Below, one piece after another: positions 17,600 through 25,295 of a stretch of DNA of 64,000 bases (position 1 is the first letter of the stretch; every line of letters begins with the position of its first letter). Source of the DNA: Olleya sp. YS. Lineage in GTDB: Bacteria > Bacteroidota > Bacteroidia > Flavobacteriales > Flavobacteriaceae. The stretch covers positions 2,020,001 through 2,084,000 of the forward strand of contig NZ_CP121685.1 in the NCBI RefSeq assembly GCF_029760915.1. The letters run 5' to 3'. The position numbers and the translations under genes are program-made. The notes beneath the pieces are model-generated. The model worked only from the letters and a program-made list of their open reading frames with translations, searched no databases and was not told the DNA's origin.

Positions 17600-18193
17600 A
17601 TGATATTACCAGTTGTCGCTTATGGCGATCCCGTTTTAAAGAAAAAAGGGACAGAAATAACTAAAGATTATCCAAACTTAAAAGAGTTAATTGCTAACAT
17701 GTACGAGACCATGTATGCTGCGTCTGGAGTGGGTTTAGCTGCGCCTCAAATAGGTTTGCCTATCCGCTTGTTTATTGTAGATGCCTCACCTTTTGCAGAG
17801 GATGAAGAGGTGCTAGGCAAGGAAGAAATTACTTTTTTAAAAACCTTCAAACATACCTTTATCAATCCAGTAATTATTGAAGAATCTGGAGACGAGTGGG
17901 CTTTTAACGAAGGTTGTTTAAGTATTCCAGATGTTAGAGAAGACGTGTTTAGACAACCCAATATTAAAGTTGAATATTTAGATGAAGACTTTAAAAAACA
18001 TACTATAGAATTAGATGGTTTAGCTGCTAGAGTCTTTCAACATGAGTATGATCATATTGAAGGTGTGTTGTTTACAGATCATTTATCAGCTTTAAAAAAG
18101 AGATTGATAAAAGGAAAACTAACCAATATCTCTAAAGGAAAAATTAATGTGGATTATCGTATGAAATTTCCGTTAATGAAAAAGAAACGTTAA
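17600..18193 (+). CDS. def: Peptide deformylase
   Basis: Removes the formyl group from nascent N-terminal methionine. The 197-aa protein has all three motifs: GVGLAAPQIG near residue 45, EGCLSIP near 105 (metal Cys), and QHEYDHIEG near 148 (metal His pair and catalytic Glu). A ~10-residue acidic insertion (EDEEVLGKEEI) between motifs 1 and 2 is typical of Bacteroidota enzymes. It is 8 bases after ruvX. Confidence 0.96.
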   Translation: MILPVVAYGDPVLKKKGTEITKDYPNLKELIANMYETMYAASGVGLAAPQIGLPIRLFIVDASPFAEDEEVLGKEEITFLKTFKHTFINPVIIEESGDEWAFNEGCLSIPDVREDVFRQPNIKVEYLDEDFKKHTIELDGLAARVFQHEYDHIEGVLFTDHLSALKKRLIKGKLTNISKGKINVDYRMKFPLMKKKR

Positions 18194-18247
18194 ACGTTTG
18201 GAAAACCCAAACTAACATAAGATATTTGCCCACTTTAAAATTAAATT

Positions 18248-18673
18248 ATGGCTTTAGATAAAGTATTAGCAATTGCTGGAAAACCAGGATTATATAAATT
18301 AGTAACTCAAACTAGAGGTGGTTTTATAGCCGAATCTTTAATTGACAACCGTCGTTTAGCTGTTGGTATACAACAAAACGTGAGTATTTTAAGTGAGATT
18401 GCTATTTATACGTTGACCGAAGAAGTACCATTAAAAGAGGTGTTTAATAAAATTAAAGCTAAAGAAAATGGTGCACCAACTAGTATAAGTCATAAAGATT
18501 CTAAAGATAAATTAGAAGAATACTTTTTTGACGTCTTACCAGATTACGATGAAGACCGTGTCTATGCAAGTGATATTAAAAAAGTAGTACAATGGTACAA
18601 TATGCTTCAAAAAAATGATATGTTGCAATTTGAAGACGATGCTAAAGAAGAAGCGTCTAACGAAGAAGAATAA
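18248..18673 (+). CDS. DUF5606 domain-containing protein
   Basis: A 141-aa cytoplasmic protein of the DUF5606 family, conserved across Flavobacteriia next to def and mazG. The N-terminal block (KVLAIAGKPGLYKLV, then FIAESLIDNRR) looks like a small SH3-like barrel. The C-terminus is acidic (DDAKEEASNEEE). No function is assigned. It sits between def (54 bases upstream) and a strong terminator. Confidence 0.85.
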   Translation: MALDKVLAIAGKPGLYKLVTQTRGGFIAESLIDNRRLAVGIQQNVSILSEIAIYTLTEEVPLKEVFNKIKAKENGAPTSISHKDSKDKLEEYFFDVLPDYDEDRVYASDIKKVVQWYNMLQKNDMLQFEDDAKEEASNEEE

Positions 18674-18697
18674 ATAATTTTCATATTATAATTATCT

Positions 18698-18726
18698 AAA
18701 AATCCAGCAATTGCTGGATTTTTTTG
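18698..18726 (+). terminator. Rho-independent terminator
   Basis: A perfect palindrome AATCCAGCAATTGCTGGATT followed by a T7 run ends the ruvX-def-DUF5606 transcript. Confidence 0.85.
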
Positions 18727-18784
18727 TTTTCGTTTTTTAAGATGAAACAAATCAGCGTACTTTTACAAAAATCTTTTTTTACAT

Positions 18785-19558
18785 ATGAATTCTAGAGCAG
18801 ACCAATTAAAAGCATTTGACCGTTTATTAACTATAATGGATGAGTTGCGCCAGCAGTGTCCTTGGGATAAAAAGCAAACCATGGAAAGCTTACGTCATTT
18901 AACTATTGAAGAAACCTACGAGTTGGGTGATGCTATTTTGGATAACGATTTAGAAGAAGTCAAAAAAGAAATTGGAGACCTGATGCTGCATCTAGTGTTT
19001 TATGCTAAAATTGGTAGCGAAACCAACCATTTTGATATTGCAGATGTTTGTAATGATATTTGCGATAAGCTCATCCATAGACATCCACACATTTATGGAG
19101 ACGTGACAGTACAAAATGAAGACGATGTCAAACGTAATTGGGAAAACTTAAAGTTAAAAGAAGGTAAAACTAGTGTGCTGCAAGGAGTCCCTAAAAGTTT
19201 ACCAGCCTTAGTAAAAGCAAATAGAATACAAGATAAAGTAGCAGGAGTGGGTTTTGATTGGGAACAACCAGAACAAGTGTGGGAAAAAGTAGAAGAGGAG
19301 CTAAACGAGTTTAAAGTTGAAGTCCAAAAAGGCGATAAAAACGCAATGGAAAGCGAGTTTGGCGATGTGTTGTTCTCTATGGTTAATTACGCACGTTTCT
19401 TAAAAATAAACCCAGAAAACGCTTTAGAACGTACCAATAAAAAATTCTCTAAACGTTTTAAATACTTAGAAAGTAAAGCAAAAACTTTAAATAAAGACTT
19501 AAAAGACATGACACTTGCTGAAATGGATGTTTTTTGGGAGGAAGCGAAAAAACAGTAA
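18785..19558 (+). CDS. mazG: Nucleoside triphosphate pyrophosphohydrolase
   Basis: House-cleaning NTP pyrophosphohydrolase of 257 aa with two tandem MazG folds. The first has CPWDKKQTMESL, EETYELGDAI and EIGDLMLHLVFYA, giving the EExxE..ExxD metal site; the second repeats it near residues 165-200 (EEELNEFK, ESEFGDVLFSMVNYA). Length matches E. coli MazG-type proteins. Its last ~29 bp are the seed of the 61-bp tandem repeat that follows. Confidence 0.95.
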   Translation: MNSRADQLKAFDRLLTIMDELRQQCPWDKKQTMESLRHLTIEETYELGDAILDNDLEEVKKEIGDLMLHLVFYAKIGSETNHFDIADVCNDICDKLIHRHPHIYGDVTVQNEDDVKRNWENLKLKEGKTSVLQGVPKSLPALVKANRIQDKVAGVGFDWEQPEQVWEKVEEELNEFKVEVQKGDKNAMESEFGDVLFSMVNYARFLKINPENALERTNKKFSKRFKYLESKAKTLNKDLKDMTLAEMDVFWEEAKKQ

Positions 19559-19740
19559 TTGGAAAATCTGGTGATTTTCAAATACTCAAGTTTTTTGGGA
19601 GGAAGCGAAAAAACAGTAATTGGAAAATCTGGTGATTTTCAAATACTCAAGTTTTTTGGGAGGAAGCGAAAAAACAGTAATTGGAAAATCTGGTGATTTT
19701 CAAATACTCAAGTTTTTTGGGAGGAAGCGAAAAAACAGTA
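19529..19740 (+). repeat. 61-bp direct tandem repeat, about 3.5 copies, seeded by the mazG 3' end
   Basis: The sequence from the TTTTTTGGGAGGAAGCG block through ACAGTAA recurs every 61 bp. The first copy is the actual mazG C-terminus and stop codon; the following copies lie outside the gene. Copies look identical by eye. Each full unit contains the hairpin GAAAATC-TGGT-GATTTTC (19562-19579, 19623-19640, 19684-19701). Confidence 0.9.
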
Positions 19741-20145
19741 GCTGTCATTCCTGCGAAGGAAGGAATCTCATGATGTATCTAAAGGGTTCTCAATACATTT
19801 TTCTCGTACCTCATAAAACATTCGAACTGGCAGAAGCGAATGATATGCATAAAATTCTTCACAATAAAAGCACCATTTTTTGACATGTTTTTATTATAAT
19901 TTCAAAAAAAATAAACTTTTTTACAATTGTCGACATCCAAAACTATAATTGTGTCGTATATACAACAAATGACATAATCTTTTCTTAGATATAGTTGATT
20001 AATAGCAAAACATCAAACTTGATGTCATTAAAAATAATTATTTCTTGTAAGCGAAGAGAAATAATTGGTTAGTTTAGTTAGGAGCCACAATCCTACTTCC
20101 TTCAAGAAGTAGGATTTGGTTTTTTATAAGGTCTAGGTTTTAAAA
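19741..20145. other. Intergenic region with degenerate repeats and a possible small transcript
   Basis: No convincing gene is seen. 19743-19775 is a degenerate copy of a palindromic repeat (TCATTCCTGCGAAGG then AGGAATCTCA). 19785-19830 has CTCAATACATTTTTCTCG and CATTCGAACTG, which look like another decayed intergenic repeat. 20011-20116 holds three hairpins, the last with a T tail (see terminator). A small frame at 19620-19883 merely translates the repeats. Confidence 0.6.
20089..20125 (+). terminator. Strong plus-strand terminator, possibly of a small RNA
   Basis: AATCCTACTTC (20089-20099) pairs perfectly with GAAGTAGGATT (20106-20116), followed by TGGTTTTTTA. An upstream hairpin pairs AATTATTTCT (20036-20045) with AGAAATAATT (20057-20066). 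TAGGA at 20080-20084 could alternatively pair with TCCTA at 20091-20095. mazG ends more than 500 bases upstream. Confidence 0.6.
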
Positions 20146-20514
20146 CTATTTAGGTTGACGTAGTATTTTATCCATTTTACGTCCTTTAGCCAACTCATCA
20201 ACCAGTTTATCAAGATACCTACACTCTCGCGTTGTTTTGTTGGTAATATCCTCTATACGATAGCCACAAATAACTCCTTTAATTAAATCGGCATTTGGAT
20301 TAAGTGTTGCATTTTTAAAAAACGTTTCAAAGTTGACTTTATTTTCTAAAATGTCCTTAATCTGCTTATCGTTATAACCTGTTAACCATTCTATAACTTG
20401 GTGTAATTCTTCCACAGTTCGTCCATTGCGCTCAAGCCTAGTAACATAGTGTGGATAGACAGAGGCAAAGCTCATTTTCGCAATTCTTTCATCATGATGA
20501 CTAGTATCTTTCAT
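20146..20514 (-). CDS. DUF2200 domain-containing protein
   Basis: 122 aa. The sequence (HDERIAKMSFASVYPHYVTR, then EWLTGYN and KGVICGYRIEDI) matches the DUF2200 family of small cytoplasmic proteins found broadly in bacteria; function unknown. It ends 20 bases from the strong plus-strand terminator. No cassette-type repeat separates it from the lipoprotein gene at 20566, so I place it just outside the cassette array. Confidence 0.88.
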   Translation of the reverse strand: MKDTSHHDERIAKMSFASVYPHYVTRLERNGRTVEELHQVIEWLTGYNDKQIKDILENKVNFETFFKNATLNPNADLIKGVICGYRIEDITNKTTRECRYLDKLVDELAKGRKMDKILRQPK

Positions 20515-20565
20515 GGGTTTTAGTGTTATAAATTCAGTTCAGTTTTTGTTTATAATCTACTAATC

Positions 20566-20988
20566 TTACTCATTAAAGTAATAAAAACAAAGGAGTTCGA
20601 TATTGCTATCAACATTATCATTTTCACTTAAATATACTCTGAATTCGAAGTCACAAGTTGATTCAGGATCAATATTCAAACAAGAAGTCGAAGAAGTAGT
20701 ATTAGAAGTCGAATAGGTTATTATTTCTCCATTTTCTCTAAACACGAAACTTGGTTTTCCTGAAACTGATACAAGATTTTCATTGGTAATAGTTGTAGAT
20801 ATTAAATATCCTTTTTCATCAGGTTCATTAAAAGTCAGAATCTGAAAACCCGATTGAGTTACTCCGTCAATTCCTGGAAAAGGATTTAAGTTACAAGGGT
20901 TATTTGAATTGTTATCATCATTATCATCATTTCCACAACTTATGAGAGTTAAGATTAGTAAACTACTAAAAAAAGTTTTTAATTTCAT
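20566..20988 (-). CDS. Small lipoprotein of unknown function
   Basis: 140 aa. A signal peptide ends in the lipobox LISC at about residues 15-18, followed by an Asn/Asp-rich spacer (GNDDNDDNNSNN) typical of exported Bacteroidota lipoproteins. The mature domain of ~110 residues has four Cys residues and beta-strand-like alternation. I do not recognise the fold. It is probably the last gene of the cassette array. Confidence 0.7.
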   Translation of the reverse strand: MKLKTFFSSLLILTLISCGNDDNDDNNSNNPCNLNPFPGIDGVTQSGFQILTFNEPDEKGYLISTTITNENLVSVSGKPSFVFRENGEIITYSTSNTTSSTSCLNIDPESTCDFEFRVYLSENDNVDSNIELLCFYYFNE

Positions 20989-21016
20989 AAAAGTATATTT
21001 TTAGTTAATCATTACT

Positions 21017-21127
21017 TTACGATTTATGTATGATTTTTTTAATGGTTAAGTGACTAATTTAGTTAAAATATGACGAATAAAAACCATTAGGGATTTTTAT
21101 TAGTCTTAAAAAAGCAATCATACATTG
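21017..21127 (-). repeat. Cassette-boundary dyad, copy A (attC-like)
   Basis: ATGTATGATT (21026-21035) is perfectly complementary to AATCATACAT (21116-21125). A central hairpin pairs AATAAAAA (21076-21083) with TTTTTATT (21094-21101). It aligns by eye with copies C-F but is the most diverged. Confidence 0.65.
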
Positions 21128-21143
21128 CTATTATTTAATATAG

Positions 21144-21794
21144 TTATTTGACTACAGGATGCCAAATATCTTCTAATTCCTTAATTTTCTTATTTTCGAA
21201 ATTTGTGGCTTCAAAAAGCCATTCTATTAAATCTATATGTTTAAATCCATTTTGCTGGCAGATGGCATTAAGTTGTCTTTCTGTATAATCTGACATAGAT
21301 AGAACATTAAATTTCCAATCACCATTGTCTTTCACAAATTTAAGAGTAACATTTGGTGACAAGGTCTTTCCGTCTATTGTGAAATCGCCAGTAGCGTTTT
21401 GGTTATTTATTTTGATGTTAGTAATTCCTGTTGTTTTAATGGCACGTATTTGTTCTGTATCCATTGTACTTATTTCTGTAAATATTTTAATCATTAAATC
21501 CTTTGGACTTAGTGTTTTTAACACAGAATCCTCGATTATTGCTCTTGTTGATAACAAATTAATTTTCTCGGATAACTGTAATTGGGTTATACCAACTGAG
21601 TCTAATTTTAATATTTTAGAAAGGAAATTTTTATAATAATTACGAGATTTGATATCGCTTAAATTATAAATCTTTTCTCCATCTAATTCAATATTAGCTG
21701 TATTAAACTCATTAAACGTATTAATGATGTCTTCCTTTTCATTACTACATCCAAATAAAAAAATAGACATTAACAAGATTATAATTTGTCTCAT
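21144..21794 (-). CDS. Lipoprotein of unknown function
   Basis: 216 aa. A lipobox (FLFGCS) sits at about residues 12-17, so the protein is predicted to be lipid-anchored. The mature part has a region (KINNQNATGDFTIDGK, FVKDNGDWKFNVLSMSDY) that resembles NTF2-like or DUF4878-type lipoproteins in which a cone fold surrounds a WKF strand. Function unknown. It follows the 4-TM protein gene by 12 bases and probably forms an operon with it within one cassette. Confidence 0.65.
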   Translation of the reverse strand: MRQIIILLMSIFLFGCSNEKEDIINTFNEFNTANIELDGEKIYNLSDIKSRNYYKNFLSKILKLDSVGITQLQLSEKINLLSTRAIIEDSVLKTLSPKDLMIKIFTEISTMDTEQIRAIKTTGITNIKINNQNATGDFTIDGKTLSPNVTLKFVKDNGDWKFNVLSMSDYTERQLNAICQQNGFKHIDLIEWLFEATNFENKKIKELEDIWHPVVK

Positions 21795-21806
21795 AAATTG
21801 TTTTAA

Positions 21807-22229
21807 TTAACTAAGCCAACCCTTTTTAGTGGCTTTTTTACTGTAGAGATAAAGTAGTCCTGCTATTGTAATAACGACAATTGGTATAACGATTGAAATA
21901 ACAATCGAAACATTCTTAATATCAAAATAAAATAGCCAATATAATTCTATTAAAAGTAAAGTAATTAATGAAATTGCAAAAAATAAAGTTGCAATTTTTT
22001 TTCTCATAAGAAGCATTAAACTGCCTAAAAATTCAGAGAATATCGCAGCAAGAAATACAACTGCGTACCATATTGGTATTGACTGAATGGATTGAAACTC
22101 CTCTATAGTTGAATTTTTTTCAAGAAAATCCAATTCGAATGAACTAAAATATAATTCAAGAATATTCCACACAAGAGCGAAAATTGCTACTACATAAAAA
22201 GAAGTTGGTGGTTTAGTTTTTAAACTCAT
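21807..22229 (-). CDS. Small four-helix membrane protein
   Basis: 140 aa with membrane segments near residues 11-28, 51-73, 80-100 and 107-132. The start (KTKPPTSFYVVAIFALVWNILE) and ELYW motif resemble small flavobacterial membrane proteins with no assigned role. Cotranscribed with the downstream lipoprotein gene. Confidence 0.7.
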   Translation of the reverse strand: MSLKTKPPTSFYVVAIFALVWNILELYFSSFELDFLEKNSTIEEFQSIQSIPIWYAVVFLAAIFSEFLGSLMLLMRKKIATLFFAISLITLLLIELYWLFYFDIKNVSIVISIVIPIVVITIAGLLYLYSKKATKKGWLS

Positions 22230-22421
22230 ATTAGAAACATTATTTACGTTTCAATAAAGATAATTAAAATTTGATGTATACCAGAAATTATAGTTTTCTA
22301 TTAATTAGAATTGTGAGATCAATAAAAATCTTGAGAAATAACTCAACAAAAACTCTGCTTATTTTTTTGTTTAGATTTTCAATCCCGAAAGCTTAATGCA
22401 ATTCTACTTTTGAGTAAGAAT

Positions 22422-22640
22422 TCATTCAGATTGTTTAAATACATGTTTACTAGTGCGGTACGTATAAAATACTAATAAAATGAATATTGATATGTAAAAT
22501 AAAATTTCATAAAGTTCTGTTTTTGCAGACTCTGTATTTCCAATATAATTAGTACTGTTGCTTTCTGTTAACATTAGATATGAGCAAACTAAAAACCATA
22601 AATGAACAATTACGATTATAATTTTAAAAGATAATTTCAT
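22422..22640 (-). CDS. Small two-helix membrane protein, hypothetical
   Basis: 72 aa with helices near residues 6-24 and 46-62 and a basic tail. It follows cassette dyad C, as expected for the first gene of a cassette. The 192 bases between it and the 4-TM gene show no clear gene or dyad. Whether it is expressed is uncertain. Confidence 0.5.
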   Translation of the reverse strand: MKLSFKIIIVIVHLWFLVCSYLMLTESNSTNYIGNTESAKTELYEILFYISIFILLVFYTYRTSKHVFKQSE

Positions 22641-22669
22641 TTAGCGTTCTTATTTTTTTCAATTGTAGG

Positions 22670-22793
22670 CAACGTATTTGTATAATATAGTTGCGTGTTT
22701 AAGCATTAAAGTTAGCAAATAAATGACGCATATAAAGTCTGTTAGAACTTTTATAAGTAGGTTATATTAGCATTAAATTATTTGTGTAGTTAG
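22670..22793 (-). repeat. Cassette-boundary dyad, copy C (attC-like)
   Basis: Left arm CAACGTATTTGTATAATATAG then TTGCGTGTTTAAGCA, and a right arm with TTAGCATTAAATTA and GTGTAGTTAG. It shares TTGCGTGTTTAAGCA and GTTAGCAAATAAA almost exactly with copy F. The right arm is partly decayed. Confidence 0.75.
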
Positions 22794-22804
22794 TAACTTA
22801 CGGT

Positions 22805-23248
22805 TTATTCTATTGTAGAATTATTTTCTGAATCAATTATATTTGGTTTTATTTTTAAAACAATCCAATAACCAATTATCAGCCCAACAAAGGAAAAAAT
22901 CAAATCATTAATATCAAACACATTATTTCCTCCTAAATTATGAATTTTTAATTCTTGAGTTAAGACATAAATACCTGCTAAAATAACAGCGAGAATATAA
23001 ATTGATCTGGTTCTAATTTGATACCTTCTATTTAATTTATCATTTACTATTAATCCTAAACCAGTTAAAGTTAAAGTTCCAATTATCGCCTCAAAAAAAT
23101 TCGGGAATGACAGTAACGCTATCTTGAAAAATTCAGGTGATTCACTATCTAAGACACTTGGTCTAATAAGCTTTAAAAATATAAAGATTGGTATTATGAT
23201 AAGCTCTACACGAGCCAATTTCATTATATCAATCATTTTCTCGTTCAT
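22805..23248 (-). CDS. VanZ-like small membrane protein
   Basis: 147 aa with about four hydrophobic helices. The segment NVFDINDLIFSFVGLIIGYWIV in the last third resembles the VanZ-type pattern in which an N-D pair precedes the final helix. The N-terminal half is less typical, so the call is tentative. It lies between dyad C and the DUF6090 gene. Confidence 0.6.
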   Translation of the reverse strand: MNEKMIDIMKLARVELIIIPIFIFLKLIRPSVLDSESPEFFKIALLSFPNFFEAIIGTLTLTGLGLIVNDKLNRRYQIRTRSIYILAVILAGIYVLTQELKIHNLGGNNVFDINDLIFSFVGLIIGYWIVLKIKPNIIDSENNSTIE

Positions 23249-23329
23249 TTTGGTTTCGCTTGCTACTATTGGTTTGTGTGTGATAGGTTACGGAAAAAGA
23301 CGCGAGTCATTTTCTGCTTTGAGACTAGG

Positions 23330-24070
23330 TTAATTAATTTCTGTTTTAACCAATTTTATAATTGCTTCTATTTCTTTTTTTAGTGGTTCATATTGCGACG
23401 ACTCTAACACTTTACTAGTTGTTATAAACAATAATATTTCATTGTCAAATTGACTTTTCTGAAGAACTTCTAAATTATTAGTATCTGGTTTACTTTTACT
23501 TATTCCAATCAAATTTTCGGTGACACCAATTTCATTAAATATACTTCTAAGTGAACCATACTTACGTATTATATTGAAAGCTTCTCGCTGATTTTTGTGA
23601 AGTAATTCTTCTTGAAATCTTAAATTATCAATTTTTCGTGACCAAGAGGCTAGTCTTTTTCTCAGCTCCAAATTTGATATGTCATTAAGTGCACCTGAAT
23701 TCAACATTTCTATAAGAATTGAATTTTCGGATTTGAATACTGGTGAGTAACCTAATGAACTTCCAATTAACATCGCGAGTTCTTTTTCATTGTTGTAAGG
23801 TTGTTGCTTCGCAATTATCTCAGCAATTTTCTTAGCGGAATTTATGTTATCTCGATTCTTAGAAATTGTGAAGTCCAATATTTGCAAGTTATTTTCAAAT
23901 TCTAATTTCAGCCCATTTAGATAAACTTGCGTTTTTTTAGCAGTTTTTATTTTTTCGTTGTATTTGCCTATTCCTAAGGCGAGTATGATTCCGATAACAA
24001 CTAAAAGTATTTCTCCAACAGCATACTTTAAATAACTAAAAAATCTAGATTTGTTTTCCTTTTCTTTCAT
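23330..24070 (-). CDS. DUF6090 family protein
   Basis: 246 aa. The N-terminal FFSYLKYAVGEILLVVIGIILALGI is the membrane anchor typical of DUF6090, a large Bacteroidota family often present in many copies per genome. The rest is alpha-helical and probably periplasmic, with LKLEFENNLQ and SLGYSPVFKSENSI blocks. Function unknown. It sits just downstream of dyad D; no clear dyad separates it from the VanZ-like gene 81 bases downstream. Confidence 0.8.
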   Translation of the reverse strand: MKEKENKSRFFSYLKYAVGEILLVVIGIILALGIGKYNEKIKTAKKTQVYLNGLKLEFENNLQILDFTISKNRDNINSAKKIAEIIAKQQPYNNEKELAMLIGSSLGYSPVFKSENSILIEMLNSGALNDISNLELRKRLASWSRKIDNLRFQEELLHKNQREAFNIIRKYGSLRSIFNEIGVTENLIGISKSKPDTNNLEVLQKSQFDNEILLFITTSKVLESSQYEPLKKEIEAIIKLVKTEIN

Positions 24071-24100
24071 ATTAAAATTAATTGTTATTCAAATTAGGGC

Positions 24101-24228
24101 CAACTTTATGTATGGTTTGTTACGTAGTTAAAAAACTAATTTAATAAAATTGAAACGAACCAGAGAGAATTCCGCAGGAATATTAGTAAGTAGGCTAGAA
24201 GCAAGCCAATTAATTATACACGTTGTTG
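24101..24228 (-). repeat. Cassette-boundary dyad, copy D (attC-like)
   Basis: Plus-strand CAAC at 24101 opens and GTTG at 24225 closes an imperfect inverted repeat: TGTATGGTT opposite AATTATACA. The central mini-hairpin is ATTCC-GCA-GGAAT. Outer edge GTTGTGAGCA (24225-24234) matches the far edge of the next cassette. Confidence 0.8.
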
Positions 24229-24245
24229 TGAGCAGTTTTATTTAA

Positions 24246-24617
24246 TCACTTCTTCGTTTTAAATTTTCCAATATGCCATAAAATTCCAGATGGATCATGA
24301 AGAAAAAATTCATTTCCCCATTCGTTATAGACTATTTCAGATAATTTTACATTATCATATTTTTCGGTTAAATTCAAATTCTTTATTCTTTCCAATGACG
24401 TTTCTAAATTTTCCACTTCGTAGAAAATCATTGAGTTATCAACCCAATCTTTGACATAAGCATCTTGTAAATAGAATCCGAACTTTTGAATATGAAAATA
24501 AGACATGTTTTCGGAAGTAATTATTTCATTAAATCCCAAATCCGAATAAAAATTTCGAGAAATATTGAAGTTTTTAGATCCAATAAATGGTCTGATAGAT
24601 TTTCCAATTATTTCCAT
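24246..24617 (-). CDS. VOC superfamily (glyoxalase/bleomycin-resistance) protein
   Basis: 123 aa, one VOC domain of two beta-alpha-beta-beta-beta modules. It opens with IRPFIGSKNFNISRNFYSDLGF and closes with WGNEFFLHDPSGILWHIGKF, the typical second half with the metal Glu/His region. Such proteins detoxify or sequester small molecules; the substrate is unknown. It is flanked on both sides by cassette dyads (D and E), so it is a complete single-gene cassette. Confidence 0.88.
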   Translation of the reverse strand: MEIIGKSIRPFIGSKNFNISRNFYSDLGFNEIITSENMSYFHIQKFGFYLQDAYVKDWVDNSMIFYEVENLETSLERIKNLNLTEKYDNVKLSEIVYNEWGNEFFLHDPSGILWHIGKFKTKK

Positions 24618-24643
24618 ATGTAGTATTTCAGTTAAATTGCTTA

Positions 24644-24773
24644 CAACGTGTTTGTGTATGGTTCAGTTGCGTGTTTAATCAACTAATTTAGTAAACAAAA
24701 ACGAGCGCGAGAAAATTCCGAAGGAATTTTCCAGATAAGCACTTGCCAAAGCAATAAATTACACACGTTTTTG
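24644..24773 (-). repeat. Cassette-boundary dyad, copy E (attC-like)
   Basis: CAACGTG..TTGTGTATGG (from 24644) faces TTACACACG (to ~24767). The centre is a perfect hairpin GAAAATTCC (24711-24719) - GAA - GGAATTTTC (24723-24731). This is the best-preserved copy together with F. Confidence 0.85.
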
Positions 24774-24785
24774 TACAACGTTTTT

Positions 24786-25130
24786 TTATTTAGTCGACTC
24801 AAACTCCGTCCATTTTCCGTTTATCAGCTTTTCTAATTTACCAAATTCAGGATTTCCGTTTTGATGTCCTTTTATTCTGACAGGATTTATCCAATCGTGT
24901 TGGCAATTCGGTTCAGGATTTGGTATTTCAGTCCAATTTAATTTTATTGTTCCATATTCCTTTTCGCAAGATTCCATTGCGTCATTTTCCGATTCATACC
25001 ATTCGTCCCATTCTGCCCCACAATCCTCCAAATTTTTATATCCAAAACGATAAGTTCCGAACTCATCATTATAAATCATAAGTCGAACAATTCCGTCTAT
25101 CGGTTTGGTAAGATTTACAATTTTTCTCAT
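24786..25130 (-). CDS. Hypothetical protein (single-gene cassette)
   Basis: 114 aa, soluble, with many Trp, Glu and Asn residues (YRFGYKNLEDCGAEWDEWYE, NCQHDWINPVRIKG). I do not recognise the family. It occupies the whole interval between dyads E and F, with short flanks on both sides, as expected for a cassette gene. There is no signal peptide. Confidence 0.65.
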   Translation of the reverse strand: MRKIVNLTKPIDGIVRLMIYNDEFGTYRFGYKNLEDCGAEWDEWYESENDAMESCEKEYGTIKLNWTEIPNPEPNCQHDWINPVRIKGHQNGNPEFGKLEKLINGKWTEFESTK

Positions 25131-25157
25131 TCAGCGTTTAGTTTTGGAAATGTTGCA

Positions 25158-25283
25158 CAACGGTCTAGTGTATGATTTCGTTGCGTGTTTAAGCACTAAG
25201 TTAGCAAATAAAACACAGATAGAAAGTCCGCGAGGATTTTCGTAAATAGTCTAAAATCAAGCAATTAATTATACACGGTGTTG
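25158..25283 (-). repeat. Cassette-boundary dyad, copy F (attC-like)
   Basis: GTGTATGATT (25168-25177) pairs with AATTATACAC (25267-25276) with one wobble; TTGCG follows on the left and CAAGCAA on the right. The central mini-hairpin is AAGTCC-GCGA-GGATTT. The outer edge GTTGCCAGTA (25280-25289) recurs inverted at 26015-26024. Confidence 0.85.
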
Positions 25284-25295
25284 CCAGTAGTATTT

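Larger units (their letters stand above)
20566..24070 (-). other. Gene-cassette array, left (more decayed) part
   Basis: All genes here are short, on the minus strand and unrelated to each other, with repeat elements of one family at 21017-21127, 22670-22793 and 24101-24228. Several genes sit between some neighbouring repeats, as expected if intervening sites have decayed. Confidence 0.6.

Noticed and set aside
19529-19740. Possible CRISPR array
   Set aside because: The units are contiguous 61-bp tandem repeats without variable spacers, and no cas genes are near.
19620-19883. An 87-aa plus-strand frame downstream of mazG
   Set aside because: It only translates the 61-bp tandem repeat and a degenerate palindromic repeat.
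22241-22421. Possible small gene or repeat between two array genes
   Set aside because: No frame with plausible start and no alignment to the dyad family; only AT-rich sequence.
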